In this document: in pieces, positions 1 to 12,853 of the stretch | Layout of the letters: every line of letters starts with the position of its first letter | Position numbering within the stretch: position 1 is the first letter of the stretch | Source of the DNA: Eustoma russellianum | Taxonomy: Eukaryota; Streptophyta; Magnoliopsida; Gentianales; Gentianaceae | Length of the DNA stretch: 64,000 bases | NCBI GenBank assembly: GCA_036186865.1 | Contig: AP025066.1 | Location: forward strand, 11,495,101 to 11,559,100 | Direction of reading: 5' to 3' | Notes under the pieces: model-generated | Told to the model about the DNA's origin: nothing | What the model saw: the letters and a program-made list of their open reading frames with translations, nothing else | The model's database searches: none | Made by a program: the position numbers and the translations under genes

Positions 1-1000
1 GCGTCATCCATGGCTCTACACGGGTTCATTTCTACTGGACATCCAAATAACGATGTTGATGCTGCGTCTTAATGCTTCTACGCTTTGCTATTGTCCACGT
101 GAGGCAAATACAGTTGCATATGTCTTATCACGTTATGGGCTTCACATTCCGGGAGCACAACTCTATTCCACAGAAGCTTCATTGCATTGCGATGTGCGAG
201 GTTCCTTGCGTCTGGATGTCTCTCTACCTAATTTTCGGATATGATGGAACGGCGTTCAATATTTAGGGTTGCCTATGCCAACAGTTGGTATAGGCAGCCT
301 TGGTATGTCTACCTATCTTTATGCTTTATATGCTCATACATCATTTTCGTCATACTTTTCCATGTGCATGTGGATAACGTCAAATTTTTTCCTTGCTCTC
401 TGCGACACGGCTACAACGAATCTTCCATATATCAAGGAATTGATACTACTACAATATTACACGGAGGTTGCCTATGGTCATTTGACTATGGGCAGCTTGG
501 GTATGGTTTTATCTTACTACAACTATTTTTTCTATGGACAATTATGGTAGTCATACTCAATGATCTCATTTGTGTGTGAGGAACTACCTTCAAACTGGAA
601 TGGCGGACGCTGATGGTACCATGCATGATTCTTAGGATGCTTGCTGAAGTGTGCAAAGAAATCTACAGCGAGGAGTCTCATATGTTTATGGCTGTATTGT
701 TCAATTTGTTCACTTTCAATCCTTCGTTTGTATATTTGTTCTTACATCAACCTTTAAGTCATATAAATATGTACGCTTTTTCCTTCGTCAAGGTTTTATC
801 CACAAGGGTGGTTTTACTTGATAAGGTTTTAACGCGGCATATCATATATGACTGGAGGCTACGTATACTAGAATATCTTCATTCGCTTTTTTCCTATGAC
901 GATATTTCATTGGATGTAATATGGTATACTCCACCATAAGCGAGTTCTTTAATAAAAGTTTGCTTTTATAAAATAAATAAATAAATAAATATATATATAT
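1..1000 (+). mobile_element. 3' end of an L1-type LINE, cut by the window edge
   Basis: This is the last part of a plant L1-like LINE: the C-terminal end of the RNase H domain, about 700 bases of 3' untranslated sequence, and an AT-rich tail with AAAT units near 980. It is almost identical, in reverse orientation, to the 3' end of the LINE at 6962-13005; position 1 pairs with about 7973. Only scattered single-base differences are visible. The 5' side continues outside the window, so it cannot be said whether the copy is full length. Open frames within 241-939 lie in the 3' untranslated region and recur in the other copy; they are not genes. Confidence 0.9.
2..244 (+). pseudogene. C-terminal RNase H end of LINE ORF2 (partial)
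   Basis: The frame is open from position 2 to a stop at 244. It contains the CPREAN motif typical of the end of the plant LINE RNase H domain (usually H/REAN), followed by the C-terminal tail ending in LPNFRI. It matches the end of the ORF2 on the minus strand at 7729-8463. Only about 80 residues are in the window, so catalytic acidic residues upstream cannot be checked. It would act, if the rest is present, in degrading RNA of the target-primed reverse transcription hybrid. Confidence 0.8.
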
Positions 1001-1020
1001 ATACATGTATATATATATTT
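979..1020. repeat. AT-rich tail and (AT)n microsatellite
   Basis: AAAT units followed by AT dinucleotides. It is the terminal tail of the plus-strand LINE and directly abuts the 3' end of the next LINE, which lies on the opposite strand. Confidence 0.85.
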
Positions 1021-1029
1021 ATCGAAAGA

Positions 1030-4000
1030 GATTTTTTATTATTAGATAGCCTCACTTGTGGTGGAGGAATACCATATTACAAATAAGTCATCGTATGAAA
1101 ATAAATGAAACAATGTGCTAGATGCCAATCTCCAATCGTATATGATATGCCGCATTAAAACCTTGCCAAGTAAAACCACCCTTGTGGATAAAACCTTGGC
1201 GAAGGTAAAAGCGTACATATTTATACAATGCGAGAGTTGGCTAATTACAGAGAAATGCTGAAAACCGTGTTGCAAGGGTGGTCCAATAGCCATAAAGCTC
1301 CGGTATAATCAGCATGACACCAGTAGAGGATCCGTGTAAATGCAGCGGGCTCGATCCATAATACCTCAGGACAAAACAATAATGATAACATCAGCAGTAG
1401 ATAATGAATATGGAGCAAATATAATAAACGAGGAAAGCACGTACCCATACCGCCTTGATTCAAAGAGAACCAAGGTGACATCCACGGTATAAGGCGTTGC
1501 ATGATGCCTACATCCTTCAAAATATCTGAAGCTAGTCTCGTTTGGGATCTCCTTCGATGCCAGCAAAGCACACTCAGCAGTTGAAATAGAGATGACGAAA
1601 GCGTTGTAATACTCAGCAAAGCAATAATGTGTGAGCATAAATGGGAGCCAAACATTACAAAGCAAAAATAGATGCAATGGGGAAAAAGACGCACTAGTGC
1701 TGCCTGTGTCAGTAAATGACACAGGCAACATAAAGTGAACATTGCCAACACTATGTGAGATATGATCATCGACGCAAAGCAGGTAACTGTAGATCCATAA
1801 GTATGGCGCCACAAACCTCACAAGGAAGGTCGTGGAGTGTACTATAATGCTGAAGGCCAACTGCTATATAACCATGACGTGCTAGTTGATGAGTTGCAGT
1901 GTTGGCTTCCCGTGGACAATGCTGTATAGCCGATTGATTTAATGAGAGAAATATGGACGCGCGCTGAAGATCAAGCGCCACCAAGCCCGTGATCGTCCGA
2001 GTATGTGCTAACATCGAAAGAATAGATTTACAATCCGTCTCCATTATAATGTTGTTATATTCCCTCGCATAATATGCCAATACGAACATCAATGCTTATA
2101 GCTCTGCTCCAGCGGTGTAACCATAGGCAATGTAAAGCATATAGCCGATATCAGCTGGCCTTGATCTGAACGCAACACTGCACCTCCAGCCGCCAGGAAT
2201 CTGCCCACCGTTACATCAACATTTAACTGCAACTTTCCAGAAGGAGGCAGTTCCCATCGAACTATCCAGAAGCGTCTTGTCCACAAAGGCAGCGAAAAAT
2301 GAAGAGCCACTAAATGAGAAATATTCACTGCAAACTTTTTTCCATTCATTGCCGCACACCATGTATAAATTGCCATTCGTACCTTTTCAAACAGCCTCGC
2401 ATAAGCAAAGGTTTCTGAGCCAAACCGTACTGCCACATATTCCTTCCAAATAACCCACGTGACGATCGATGGCGCTACAGCCCGTAGTTGTCCTATCATT
2501 GATGTCTGATTTGATGTGTGCCAATAGCGGTTTCGATATGCCTTAAGTGTGTTACAGTTGGGCAGAGGTCCGGAAAAGATAATTGCTATTTCCAGCCATA
2601 GCGGCCGAATCTTTGGACAGTGAAGAAATAACATGATCTTGAGCATCCGAATGTAGTCTATAGAACGCACATTGTGAGGGAAATACCGTAAGCCAAGCAT
2701 GCAAATTATCCACCATAGGTAATGACCGCGACCATAGCCGCCATAAGAAAAGCCGCATACCCGGCTGTGATTGCTTCCACCAAACATACCGATACTCACT
2801 TATCTGGATTCCTGTTGCCGTAATTTTGACATATGCGGATTTAATAGAAAATTTGCCATTAGCATCCGGTATCCATTGGAAAGTATTTTCCAACTGCTCG
2901 GTCTTGGACTCCATAAACTCGTTGATGCTACATATTCGTTTCCAAGTTGGCAAGTCATAAATATGAGAATATATAGAGTGACGATTTCCATACTTGCGTT
3001 TGCTAAATTGCGCCCATAGCATATTTGAATGATAGTATTTCCGTCACAACTGGAACCCCAAAAGGTTTCGAATGCCCAAACCACCCTCCTCTATTAGGCG
3101 GCATATCGAAGACCAAGAGTGCCAATGATATCGACCTTTCAAGAGAAAAGCAGCCATTTTACGGTTTAAGATGTCCACCACACTTTTCGATAAGCGAGAA
3201 CTCGCAATAATATGTATTGGCATCGTGCTTAAAACATGTTTTAACAGTACTAAACGCCCAGCCATTGACACCATCTTATTGGACCATGAAGTTAACTTAG
3301 CCTCAAAATGATTTATGATAGAAGTACCATACCTGGATCTATTGATGCCCTTATGCGGATAAGAGCCAAGGTACTTTATAGGCAATCATGATAGTCGCAT
3401 TCCCAACACTGTCGAAGTTGCGGATCCCGATACCCCTCTGCCCACCACTATTTGACTTTTATGATAATTAACCAAGTGTCCGGAGGCATTTTGGTAAGAC
3501 GTCAAAAAGGCACGAAATCATTCCAAGTTTCTACTAGCACCATTTAAAAAGATCAACAAACCATTCGCAAATCCTAAATCGGAAACACATGGTACTCGGC
3601 CCGCTACAAACCCCCTTATTTTGCCTGCAGACATCATTTCTTTCAATCCCCAAGAGAAACCTTCCAAAGAAATTATAAACAATAATGGTGATAACGGATC
3701 CCCCCTGTTTGATGCCTCGACCAACATGGAAAAAACATGATTGTTTACCATTAATAAGAATTGAACAGCGGGTAGATCTCAAGTTATTAAGCAATATATG
3801 GACCAATCTGGGGCTAAAACCCATACGCTACAACAGTAAATCAAGATAATGCCAACTAACCCGATTGAAAGCTTTTGCCATATCTAATCTAATCATCACA
3901 TGGCCCCCTCTTGTGTGGTTGTCTATGACAGGTACCATTTCTTGAGCTAATAAGATTTGCTCTGTGATACCTCGCTCTTTCATAAAGCATGCTTGCTCTA

Positions 4001-4300
4001 GCAAGATGATCTTTTGCAACAATCGACCCAGACGAGAAGAAAACAACCGTGTAATGACTTTGGAGATAAAATTGGTTAAACAGATAAACCGAAACTCTGC
4101 AAAAGTCTGAGAATTAAGAACCTTTGGGATTAAGATTATAGTGGCTGCCACCACCTTCCTCGGCATCTGTATGCCCAAATAGAACTCCTGCACCACCTTA
4201 AGAACATCAGAATGGATGACATGCCAAAATCGCCTGTAGAAAGTGCCCGGATAGCCATCCGGTCCGGCCACACTAGTTGGACTTAGCCATTCGGTCCGGT
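1030..4300 (-). mobile_element. 5'-truncated decayed L1-type LINE (LINE2)
   Basis: On the minus strand it runs from the reverse transcriptase fingers at about 4290, through palm, thumb, zinc-ribbon linker and RNase H, to a 3' untranslated region at 1765-1030. The 3' end resembles the other LINEs here (rc of GCCTCACTTGTGGTGGAGG and nearby). Endonuclease and ORF1 are missing, the usual result of abortive target-primed reverse transcription. Many frameshifts make it clearly inactive. It is related to, but more diverged from, the LINE at 6962-13005. Its 5' junction at about 4285-4305 meets the 3' end of LINE3. Confidence 0.88.
1766..4290 (-). pseudogene. LINE2 reverse transcriptase-RNase H remnant
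   Basis: Fragments in shifting frames read: AGPDGYPGTFYRRFWHVI (4271 down), the LDMAKAF palm motif (about 3890), a degenerate region near 3740-3530 that replaces the G-KQGDPLSPLLF block, the LGSYPHKGINRSRYGTS thumb region (3385-3044), the SIKSAY linker, a zinc-ribbon-like CAFYRLHSDAQDHV segment, and RNase H with LNVDVTVGR, ETDC and CPREAN motifs (2799-1766). The catalytic loop that should be ADD reads FANGLL, so the polymerase active site is lost. The order and content match plant L1 ORF2; no intact protein is possible. Confidence 0.88.
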
Positions 4301-4304
4301 GTAG

Positions 4305-4657
4305 GGTCTTTGATTTTATTATTTGCCCTCACTTATGCCGGAGGAATACCATTCATACAAAGTCATTCAAAGCATAACATAATGAAGCTACTTAAAGGTC
4401 GAAAGTAAAGATATAGATCGGCCAAAGGCCAAGGAGGGAGGGAGAATGACCAAATGGGATATGATACGCCTCATTAAAACCTTGGCAAGCAAAACCACCC
4501 TTGTGGATAAAATCTTGCACGAAGGAAAAAGAGTACATATTTACCGCATTTGGAGCAAATATAATACATTGCAAGAACCATCATAAACAAAATGGTGATG
4601 ACGTCGATGAGACTCTCGATAAACGACAGTGGTATCCATCGTAGTCTATGCAAAACC
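4305..4657 (-). mobile_element. LINE3, segment 4 of 4 (3' end)
   Basis: This is a 3' untranslated segment of a minus-strand LINE; it shares the GCCTCACTTATGCCGGAGGAAT-like terminal block and the NMYSFSFVQDFIHKGG-like open stretch with the other LINEs here. It stops at the duplication AAACC (4653-4657) that flanks the LTR retrotransposon 4658-18248, and the LINE resumes at 18254. Confidence 0.82.
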
Positions 4658-6958
4658 TGTAGGACTTATATAGCAAAACTAGAACAGGGGGGTTGAATAG
4701 TAGGTGCGGAAAATGTGGTTTTAAAAATATTTTGACCCAAAAACCTAACTTCTGAAAACAGCTTCTGTTTTAAGATCCTGATTTGAAATGTTTGAAAGAC
4801 CTAGTTACAGACCTTCACAAATTCTGATATTTGGATAGATTCTAACCTCAGATGTTTTGAGTGTCTCCTAAAAATTTCAGATTAAAATTCAACCTCTAAC
4901 CCTTTGAAAACACGTTTGTGGTATGATTGCACGAATCTGCAAGAAACAGTACTCGGATTTGAAAAATTTATTCCGATTAATTCGTAACTCCAAATGGTTT
5001 GAAAATTTAATGACAAACCCTTCAAGATATGTATTTAAATGGGTTAAAACTTTTTTTAAAAATTTCTTTGGTAAATTATGTCAAATACATTAATGTTCTC
5101 AACCTTTGCAAGTCTGAAAATCAGATTGCACTAATCTCAGAACTATTAACGTTTGATTGACTTATACTTGTCCAAACTGGTTGAAACTTTCGCCAAATGA
5201 AATCTAAGAGGTGTGTATATGTTTCTAGAAACTTTTACGATTTTTGAAATTCATTTGATATTTTTACTATTGCAATGAAAACGATGCAAAGTGTTGTAAC
5301 TGAAAGTAAAGTGCTGAAAGTAATAACACCAAGAATTTTATACTGGTTCGGTTAACACAACCTACTCCAGTCTTCGAGGACACCTTCCTCGGTTATCACT
5401 AATCACAAAAAAAACCTTACCACAAGGGTTGCTGGAGTTACACACTAAATCCAACCCTTTACACACACTACAATCAATCACACATCACGAACACCACCAC
5501 CAAATGGATAAAGGTTTGATCACACCTTGATGAATCCTTTTACAATAATTGGAATGTATATGGTGGTCTAATCAAAGCCTATTCAATATGTTGAATATAA
5601 GAACAATAGGCTTGAGAGAATAAGAAGAAGAAAGAAATGTAGAAGAAGGGAATAGTAGATCCTTTTGCACTTGAGAGACAATGAGAGTTGTCTTGCGTTT
5701 GTTTGGCTCTCTTCTCTTCTTTTTATCACAACATGGCCGCCTGCCTAGGGCTTTTATTCCATCTTGATAATTCTCTTTTATGTCCTTGGAAAATTGTCTT
5801 ATGTAGATATGACACATCTTGCTCACTCAGCATAACTTGATTGGATAAATGTCTTAGCTTTGCTTACATGACACTTCACGATTGGATGAGTCTTGTCACC
5901 AATAAGTAGCTTTAAAATCCGAGATTAACATTTACAACATGTGCCAAATAAGGTTTAAAACATTTCCAAATAATCAACAATTAATCTCTACAAATTTGGA
6001 AGCAAATTTGATCACCATCCAAGACATAAAATTGGCCACCTTAAGTAGAGTATGCTGAATTTTCAGCATATGCTATATTTGTTACAAAGTTTGAATTGTT
6101 ACCTTGTGTAGCTCCCTACATTATGTCACTAACCTTGTGTGGCTTATTCTCCACCAATTGTGATGTCAACTAAGCTCCACATAAGCTCCACCAAGCTGCA
6201 GTGGGCGTGTGATATGGTCTCCAACATGTGCTGAATTTATTTTTTTGAAACTTTGTAAAATAGTGCACAATAATTATACACATATGGTATATTCCAATCA
6301 GCCCTAATTTGAATATTCTAGTACATTTTAATATGTCTTTAATATGTAAAAAGTGTCTAGATACATGCTACATGTCATGCCAAAAACGTTCCATGTGTTG
6401 TGTTTGTAGAAAACCGAATTTTCGACTCTTGTCGATTACGCGATTTTTCTCCGATTAAATTCGAACTTTTTGCACATGTTATATATATTATGTCACACAT
6501 AATAGACATAAAATAAATTAAATATTCAGCTCATAATGGCTGACTTAAAAGGCGCCCCATGTGACAAAAAAATTGAATTTGGAATCTCCACAATTTGGCC
6601 TTAATTGGGGGTGATTTGTGTGTGCCAACATGGAATGATTTTATGGCTGAATATACCATGTAGGACACAAGATTTCTGGCCATTTTTGAAATGTAGGGGC
6701 TGGCCATCTATATATGGCAAGTACGTGACACGTTTGTAAAGTTTCAGTAGTCACCCGATACGACAATTTTCGGTTTACAACCTTGTAACGTGTCGCAATA
6801 ATTTTGTCATCACCATGAATTATATCATATGATATAAGACCTGAATATACTCATAAATATGAGGTAAGTATAGTGGTGTGACGTTGACGTACGTTCGTAA
6901 TATATGTAATGTGTCGGTAGTGCGTCGGAATATATGTGTATTGGGCCTTTTAAAAAAA

Positions 6959-6961
<3 letters not shown>
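4658..6961 (-). repeat. Element A 3' LTR, distal part
   Basis: Starts (as the reverse of an LTR end) with TGTAGGACTT and aligns along its length with the 5' LTR at 15685-17880. It stops in an AT tract where the LINE at 6962-13005 is inserted. Open frames such as 5572-5826 are LTR noise. An imperfect palindrome around the GCTGAA/TTCAGC core lies at about 6051-6075. Confidence 0.92.

Positions 6962-7002
<41 letters not shown>
6962..7002. repeat. (AT)n tract at the LINE tail
   Basis: About 40 bases of AT repeats mixing the LTR's own microsatellite with the LINE tail. The sister LTR has a shorter AT run at 17868-17892. Confidence 0.85.
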
Positions 7003-7728
7003 TATAAAAGCAAACTTTTATTAAAGAACTCGCTTATGGTGGAGTAAACCATATTACATCCAATGAAATGTCGTCATAGGAAAAAAGCGAATGAAGATAT
7101 TCTAGTATACGTAGCCTCCAGTCATATATGATATGCTACGTTAAAACCTTGTCAAGTAAAACCACCCTTGTGGATAAAACCTTGACGAAAGAAAAAGCGT
7201 ACATATTTATATGACTTAAAGGTTGATGTAAGAACAAATATACAAACGAAGGATTGAAAGTGAACAAATTGAACAATACAGCCATAAAGATATGAGACTC
7301 CTCGCTGTAGATTTCTTTGCACACTTCAGCAAGCATCCTAAGAATCATGCATGGTACCATCAGCGTCCGCCATTCCAGTTTGAAGGTAGTTCCTCACACA
7401 CAAATGAGATCATTGAGTATGACTACCATAATTGTCCATAGAAAAAATAGTTGTAGTAAGATAAAACCATACCCAAGCTGCCCATTGTCAAATGACCATA
7501 GGCAACCTCCGTGTAATATTGTAGTAGTATCAATTCCTTGATATATGGAAGATTCGTTGTAGCCGTGTCGCAGAGAGCAAGGAAAAAATTCGACGTTATC
7601 CACATGCACATGGAAAAGTATGACGAAAATGATGTATGAGCATATAAAGCATAAAGATAGGTAGACATACCAAGGCTGGCTATACCAACTGTTGGCATAG
7701 GCAACCCTAAATATTGAACGCCGTTCCA
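7003..7728 (-). other. LINE 3' untranslated region
   Basis: Lies between the RNase H stop and the AT tail and is near-identical to 245-985 in reverse. Open frames of 74-112 codons here are found in the 3' regions of several copies but match no known LINE domain; I treat them as non-coding. Confidence 0.75.
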
Positions 7729-10700
7729 TCATATCCGAAAATTAGGTAGAGAGACATCCAGACGCAAGGAACCTTGCACATCGCAATGCAATGAAGCTTC
7801 TGTGGAATAGAGTTGTGCTCCCGGAATGTGAAGCCCATAACGTGATAAGACATATGCAACTGTATTTGCCTCACGTGGACAATAGAAAAGCGTAGAAGCA
7901 TTAAGACGCAGCATCAACATCGTTATTTGGATGTCCAGTAGAAATGAACCCGTGTAGAGCCATGGATGACGCACCAGTTGTAGCAATTGTCGGCAGTTAG
8001 TTTCAATATACAGCTCATCATAAAACCTGGCATAGTATAGGAGTGAATAGCACAAGGCCATCAACTCTGCTCGAAGTGGAGAGACACACGGTAGGACATA
8101 ACAAACTGCAGAGATAAAATGCCCAAATTCATCACGTAGAACAGCACCCGCAGCTGCCTTACTGCGTCCCACAGCCGCATCCACATTTAGTTTCATTCGG
8201 CCTGAAGGCGGCAAAGTCCACTTAACTAATCTGTGCCGGCGGATTCTTAACAGTGGTGAGAATCCCGGAGCTATTAGATGAGGTAAAGATTGAGCGAATT
8301 TGCGACCTTGCACAGACGCACACCACGTATATATAGTGTTTCGCACTTGACCGAATAAATGTGTGTATGAAAAAGTGTTATCACCGAACCTTATGGAAGT
8401 GTACGCTTTCCAAATAACCCAAACAACAATTGATGGTACAACAGCTCTTAAATTACCCTGCATCGTATACCCAGAGGCTTGCCTCCACTAGAAAGATAAA
8501 AAAGCTTGAATTGTTGCTTGTTGTGGCATAGGGCCCGAGAACAAAACTGCGATTTGATTCCACATGGACTTGATGGGTGGACAATGCAGAAATATATGAT
8601 CTCTTGCATCCGACTGTTGTAAGCAGAATACACATTGGGACGGATAGATTACTTGCCATGCTCTAAGAGTATTCGTCAAAGGGAGAGCATGAAACCATAA
8701 TCTCCATAAAAACACCTTAACTCCTGGGGAGACGTTGGCCACCAAATAAATTTTGATGGAGTAAACAAAGGAGTCTGCAAATGAAACAGTTGATAAGCAG
8801 ACTTGATGGTATATTGCCCATTAGGTTCAGTGTTCCATGCGATGGCATCCTGTGAGTAAGTTACATTATCTTGCATGTAATAGTGACATGCACAAATACG
8901 CTTCCAGACTGATGAATCATAGATATGCGCATAAACCTCCCTTCTTCGGCCATACTTTCCACGGCAGAAAGTTGCCCACAATGAGTTTGAGTTATGATAT
9001 TTCCACCATAATTGCCCATCATATACTCGTTGAATGAAATCCAGATTCCGTATTCCCAAGCCTCCATGCTCAATAGGACGACATACTTGGGTCCAAGACA
9101 CCCAATGGTGACGTCCATTCCACAAAAAGGAAGACATTTTCCTATTCAAGACATTCATTACACTTTTAGGCAGTCTTGAGCTTGCTATAATGTGTATAGG
9201 CATAGTAGCTAAAACATGCTTGAGTAGCACCACTCGACCTGCCATGGACAACAACTTCAACGACCAAGCATTAAGACGTTTATCAAAATGTTCCAATAAG
9301 GCAATGCAGTATGCGGACCTATTGATACCTTTGTACAAAAACGAACCAAGATACTTTATTGGCAGTGTGACTAATCGCTTGCCCAACTCTTGCGCCACTC
9401 TATGTCCAGCTACAATTTTCCCCACTACCAATTGACTCTTGTGAAAGTTTACTAGTTGTCCCGAGGCATTTTGATAGTTATCCAAGAACTGACGGAATAT
9501 TTGGATGTTAGATAAATTACCATTCAGGAAAACTACTAAATCGTCGGCAAATCCCAAGTGAGATACTTGTGGAACTCGCCCCACTTGAAAACCCCTTAAG
9601 TCACCCGATCCGATTAATGCGTTAATACAGCGAGAAAATCCCTCAGAAACCAAGATAAACAATAATGGCAAGAGCGGGTCACCTTGTTTTACTCCACGTG
9701 TGACCGGAAAGAAACCCACATGCTTACCATTAATGAGTATAGAACATCTGGTTGCGGACAAATTATTCAATATGATCCGCACAATCTTTCTGCAAAACCA
9801 AATTTGAGCATAAGCTGTCTAAGATATGTCCAATTCACCCGGTCAAAAGCCTTGGCCATGTCGAGTATAATTATTACATGACCGCCATGTACATGTTTAT
9901 CAAGCATATGTCCAATTCCTGAGCTAGTAGTATATGGTCCGCAATACCTCTGCCCTTTAAAAATCCTGCTTGCTCCGGAGATATGAGCCTTGGGAGATAA
10001 TCAGATAAAAGCGTTGCCAAAAGCTGAGGTATCACTTTGGCCAAAAAGTTGGTCAAGCATATGGGACGGAAATCATTAAACGATTGAGGATTTGATGCCT
10101 TTGGAATGAGAGTAATTAGAGACGCATCCAATTGATTTGGTGGCCAGACACCAAGAAAGAATTCCTGAACTGTTTTGTGCACGTCAGACTTAATAATAGG
10201 CCAAAATTTGCGATAAAATGAACCTGGGAACCCATCTGGACCAGCTGCACTGGTTGGACTTAAATCCCAAACTGCACCTTGCACTTCATGAAGTTCCGGT
10301 AAAGCAGGCAGCCTGTCATTATCCTCCCGTGTTAAAATTGTCAGAATATGTTGGAGCAAAGAGGATGGGTCCGTCTGGCCTTCTGCTGTGAATAACGAAC
10401 TATAGTAATGAACCGCATGCTATTCGATATCTTCAATTCGTTGATATTCCACTCCAGTTGAATCAACTATTTGACTAATTGCTTGCTTACGTTGCCTATC
10501 TTTAACTACTTGATGATAATAGTGAGTGTTTGCATCCCCTCTTTCATCCACTTTACATTTGCTTTTTTGCTTCCAGAATAATGTAGCACGGTGCTGTAAT
10601 TTCAATAAAGTTTCCATGCTGCGATGATATGATTGACGGGACTCATCAGTAGGCTGTAAATCATATTCCCTCTCACAGCGAAGAGTCTCCGATTCAGCCT

Positions 10701-11589
10701 GTGCGATTGTATCAAAAATATTTCCAAACACATCTCTATTCCAGTGCTTCAAGTGCTGCTTAAGCTGTCTGAGCTTGTTATGGAACCCTCTCATACCACC
10801 AATTGTGTCATAAGATTGCCAGTGATGGGTAACAAATTGCTGAAAATCAGAATGTGTAGTCCATGCCTCCAGATAACGAAATGAAGCCGAACGTCCAGCT
10901 CTTGCGGTCAAACACTCAAGATAGATGCGACAATGTTCTGATGTTGTTCGACTAAGATGTTGATAATAGACTGTAGTAAATAAATCAAAGAAGCTCGATG
11001 TGCAAAGGTATCTATCAAGTCTTCGCCAAACCCGACCAAGGCCTCTTCCATCACTCCAGGTGAAAGAGGAACCCTGATAGTTAATAGCCTGTAGAGAGCA
11101 GTAGGAGACGCAATCATTAAAATCCTGCAGTGTGCGTAAAGAAGGGGAAGCACGACATTTATGCTCGTCTAACGTTAAAAAAGTATTGAAATCTCCCCCT
11201 AATAGCCAAGGGACGTCAATCTCAGGATGTATGAGCATAAGATCTTCCCAAAGAGGATGACGGGCTGCAACTGTATGTAATCCATAAACAAATGTGCTAC
11301 AAAAACAATCTCCTGTTGGAATCCACTAAAAATGCAGAGTATGATTTTGAACTCCCAACCGTTCTCTTTCCAGACGCAAAAAAGCTATACTCCAAAAAAT
11401 CCAGATTTTGTCCTGACAAACGGATACTGCTTGTGTAAATCCAAGTTTTAAACAATAAGACAATAACAATGATGGCCTGGCCTTTCGCTCAATGAAAACT
11501 AAAACATGCAAATTATAACGACGAAACAATGACAAGAGACGCTGAAGTGAGGTGTGAATACCGCGAACATTCCAAACCAATGTCTTCAT
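7729..11589 (-). pseudogene. LINE ORF2: endonuclease, reverse transcriptase, RNase H
   Basis: The ATG at 11589 overlaps the ORF1 stop (ATGA). Order: APE-type endonuclease (LVWNVRG at the start, FIERK, then GGDFNTFL near 11180), a basic linker with FWKQKSKCKVDERGDANTHYY-like sequence, reverse transcriptase (SAAGPDGFPGSFY about 10250, LDMAKAFDRVNW about 9860, GVKQGDPLLPLLF about 9700, catalytic FADD about 9550), a CX2C zinc-ribbon segment (CVFCLQQSDARDH, about 8620), and RNase H (NVDAAVGR, RAELMAL, CPREAN). It is broken by in-frame stops at about 11326 and 10420 and by frameshifts near 9895, 9785, 8720 and 8480. The third RNase H acidic residue reads N (ETNC instead of ETDC). It would nick target DNA and prime cDNA synthesis if intact. 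Confidence 0.92.
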
Positions 11590-12853
11590 TGTGTGGATAG
11601 GCAATCAAAAAAGTTAGAGAGTACTGCCTTTGATCGTCTGATTGGTGGCGAAGTGGGCTCCAAATGACAGCGCTGGCGATGCAGAAGACGTGGGGGAGCA
11701 TCTGCACTGCGCTCTGAGGGTGTAGCTGCCCGTTCATCAACTGGACTGCGATCAGAGGAGATAACCGTCTGTAAAATATCATTGAGCACCTCTTATACAA
11801 CTGTTGTAGCCTCATCAATCTGCATTTCTGGCTGCTTCAGATGATCTGGATTGAGTTCACTGTCAGATATAGAAAAAGACTGTGGTGGATGAGTAATATC
11901 TGCAATACAGCTGGCATCTATGCCCTATACGATACCATATGCATGGTTGTGAGATCTGGCGAAGTTAACATAGGTATAGCTGTATTATTCTGATTTTGAA
12001 TGGGATTCTGTGGCTTCTTCGGAGTCCACCGCTGCTCCTGCGATGGACCCGATATAGTGTCATTGGGTTTATGCTTTTCTGGAGCGTCCTTATTCTGTTG
12101 CATTGCTATGGTCTTTCCAGCATTATGATTTGCACACGCTGAAGTCTTATGTCCCAGTCTATAGCACTTTGTACAATATGAGGGTAAGTCTTCATATACT
12201 ACTTGCTGTGGAAGAACCCTATTTAACGCTTGTATAAATATTCTTGTCGGGATTTCCTGCGAAACATCAAGTTCAACACATAAACGAGCGACTGATGGGC
12301 GAAGTGATTCCGTAGTAGCTGTATCAAGTTTCATCGGGTTGCCCAACATTCGGCCAATTTGCATCAATGCTGACTTGTGATGATAATGTAACTTTAGACC
12401 TGGGAATGACACCTAAACCGTCACAATCGGGACATCTATGGTAGGGTCGTACATTGGCGTCCATTTTGTAACCCTTATGTACTTCCCTCCAATCATCCAA
12501 CTTTGCCTTGCAAAGAATCTCAAATAATCTTGTTCCTGCTTAAAGTGAAGGATCACATGTGTTGCGTCGAGGAGACCCACCTGCACTGGGCCAGAGAATC
12601 CAATCCTGTCCATAGTTGTACGAATAACAGCGATCGGCGGTTTCCTGTACCAAAAAGTTCCCACCAATGAAAATTTATATGGTTCCGCTAGAGAGGCGAT
12701 TTCCTCATCTGTAAATGATATCATTGGACTCCCCTTATACTTTTGAATTTCTTTTGGTTGAATAAGAGGGGAAGTCGACGTCTGGAAAAGGGAAGCGTAG
12801 CTTTTTTTCTGCAGTATCCCAGTAGGGTTTGTGATCGATGCAGCCTCTGCCAT
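11586..12853 (-). pseudogene. LINE ORF1, gag-like RNA-binding protein
   Basis: Starts at ATG 12853 after a GC-rich leader. The N-terminal part resembles the DUF4283 domain of plant LINE ORF1 (SFTDEEIASLAEPYKFSLVG, then FARQSWMIGGKYIRVTKW). A CCHC knuckle follows at about residue 220 (CTKCYRLGHKTSAC). An in-frame TAG at 12413-12415 follows PIVTV and looks like a single base change from a Trp codon; a frame change near 11930 precedes the C-terminal tail, which ends CLSTQ at 11586. ORF1 proteins bind LINE RNA and form the ribonucleoprotein. The stop overlaps the ORF2 start. Confidence 0.88.

Noticed and set aside
241..579. 112-codon frame repeated at 7394-7732
   Set aside because: It is in the LINE 3' untranslated region of both copies. 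Repetition reflects the repeat, not coding constraint; no known domain.
1245..1860. Overlapping minus-strand open frames of 189 and 164 codons
   Set aside because: They lie in the 3' untranslated region of LINE2, overlap in two frames, and show no protein motif.
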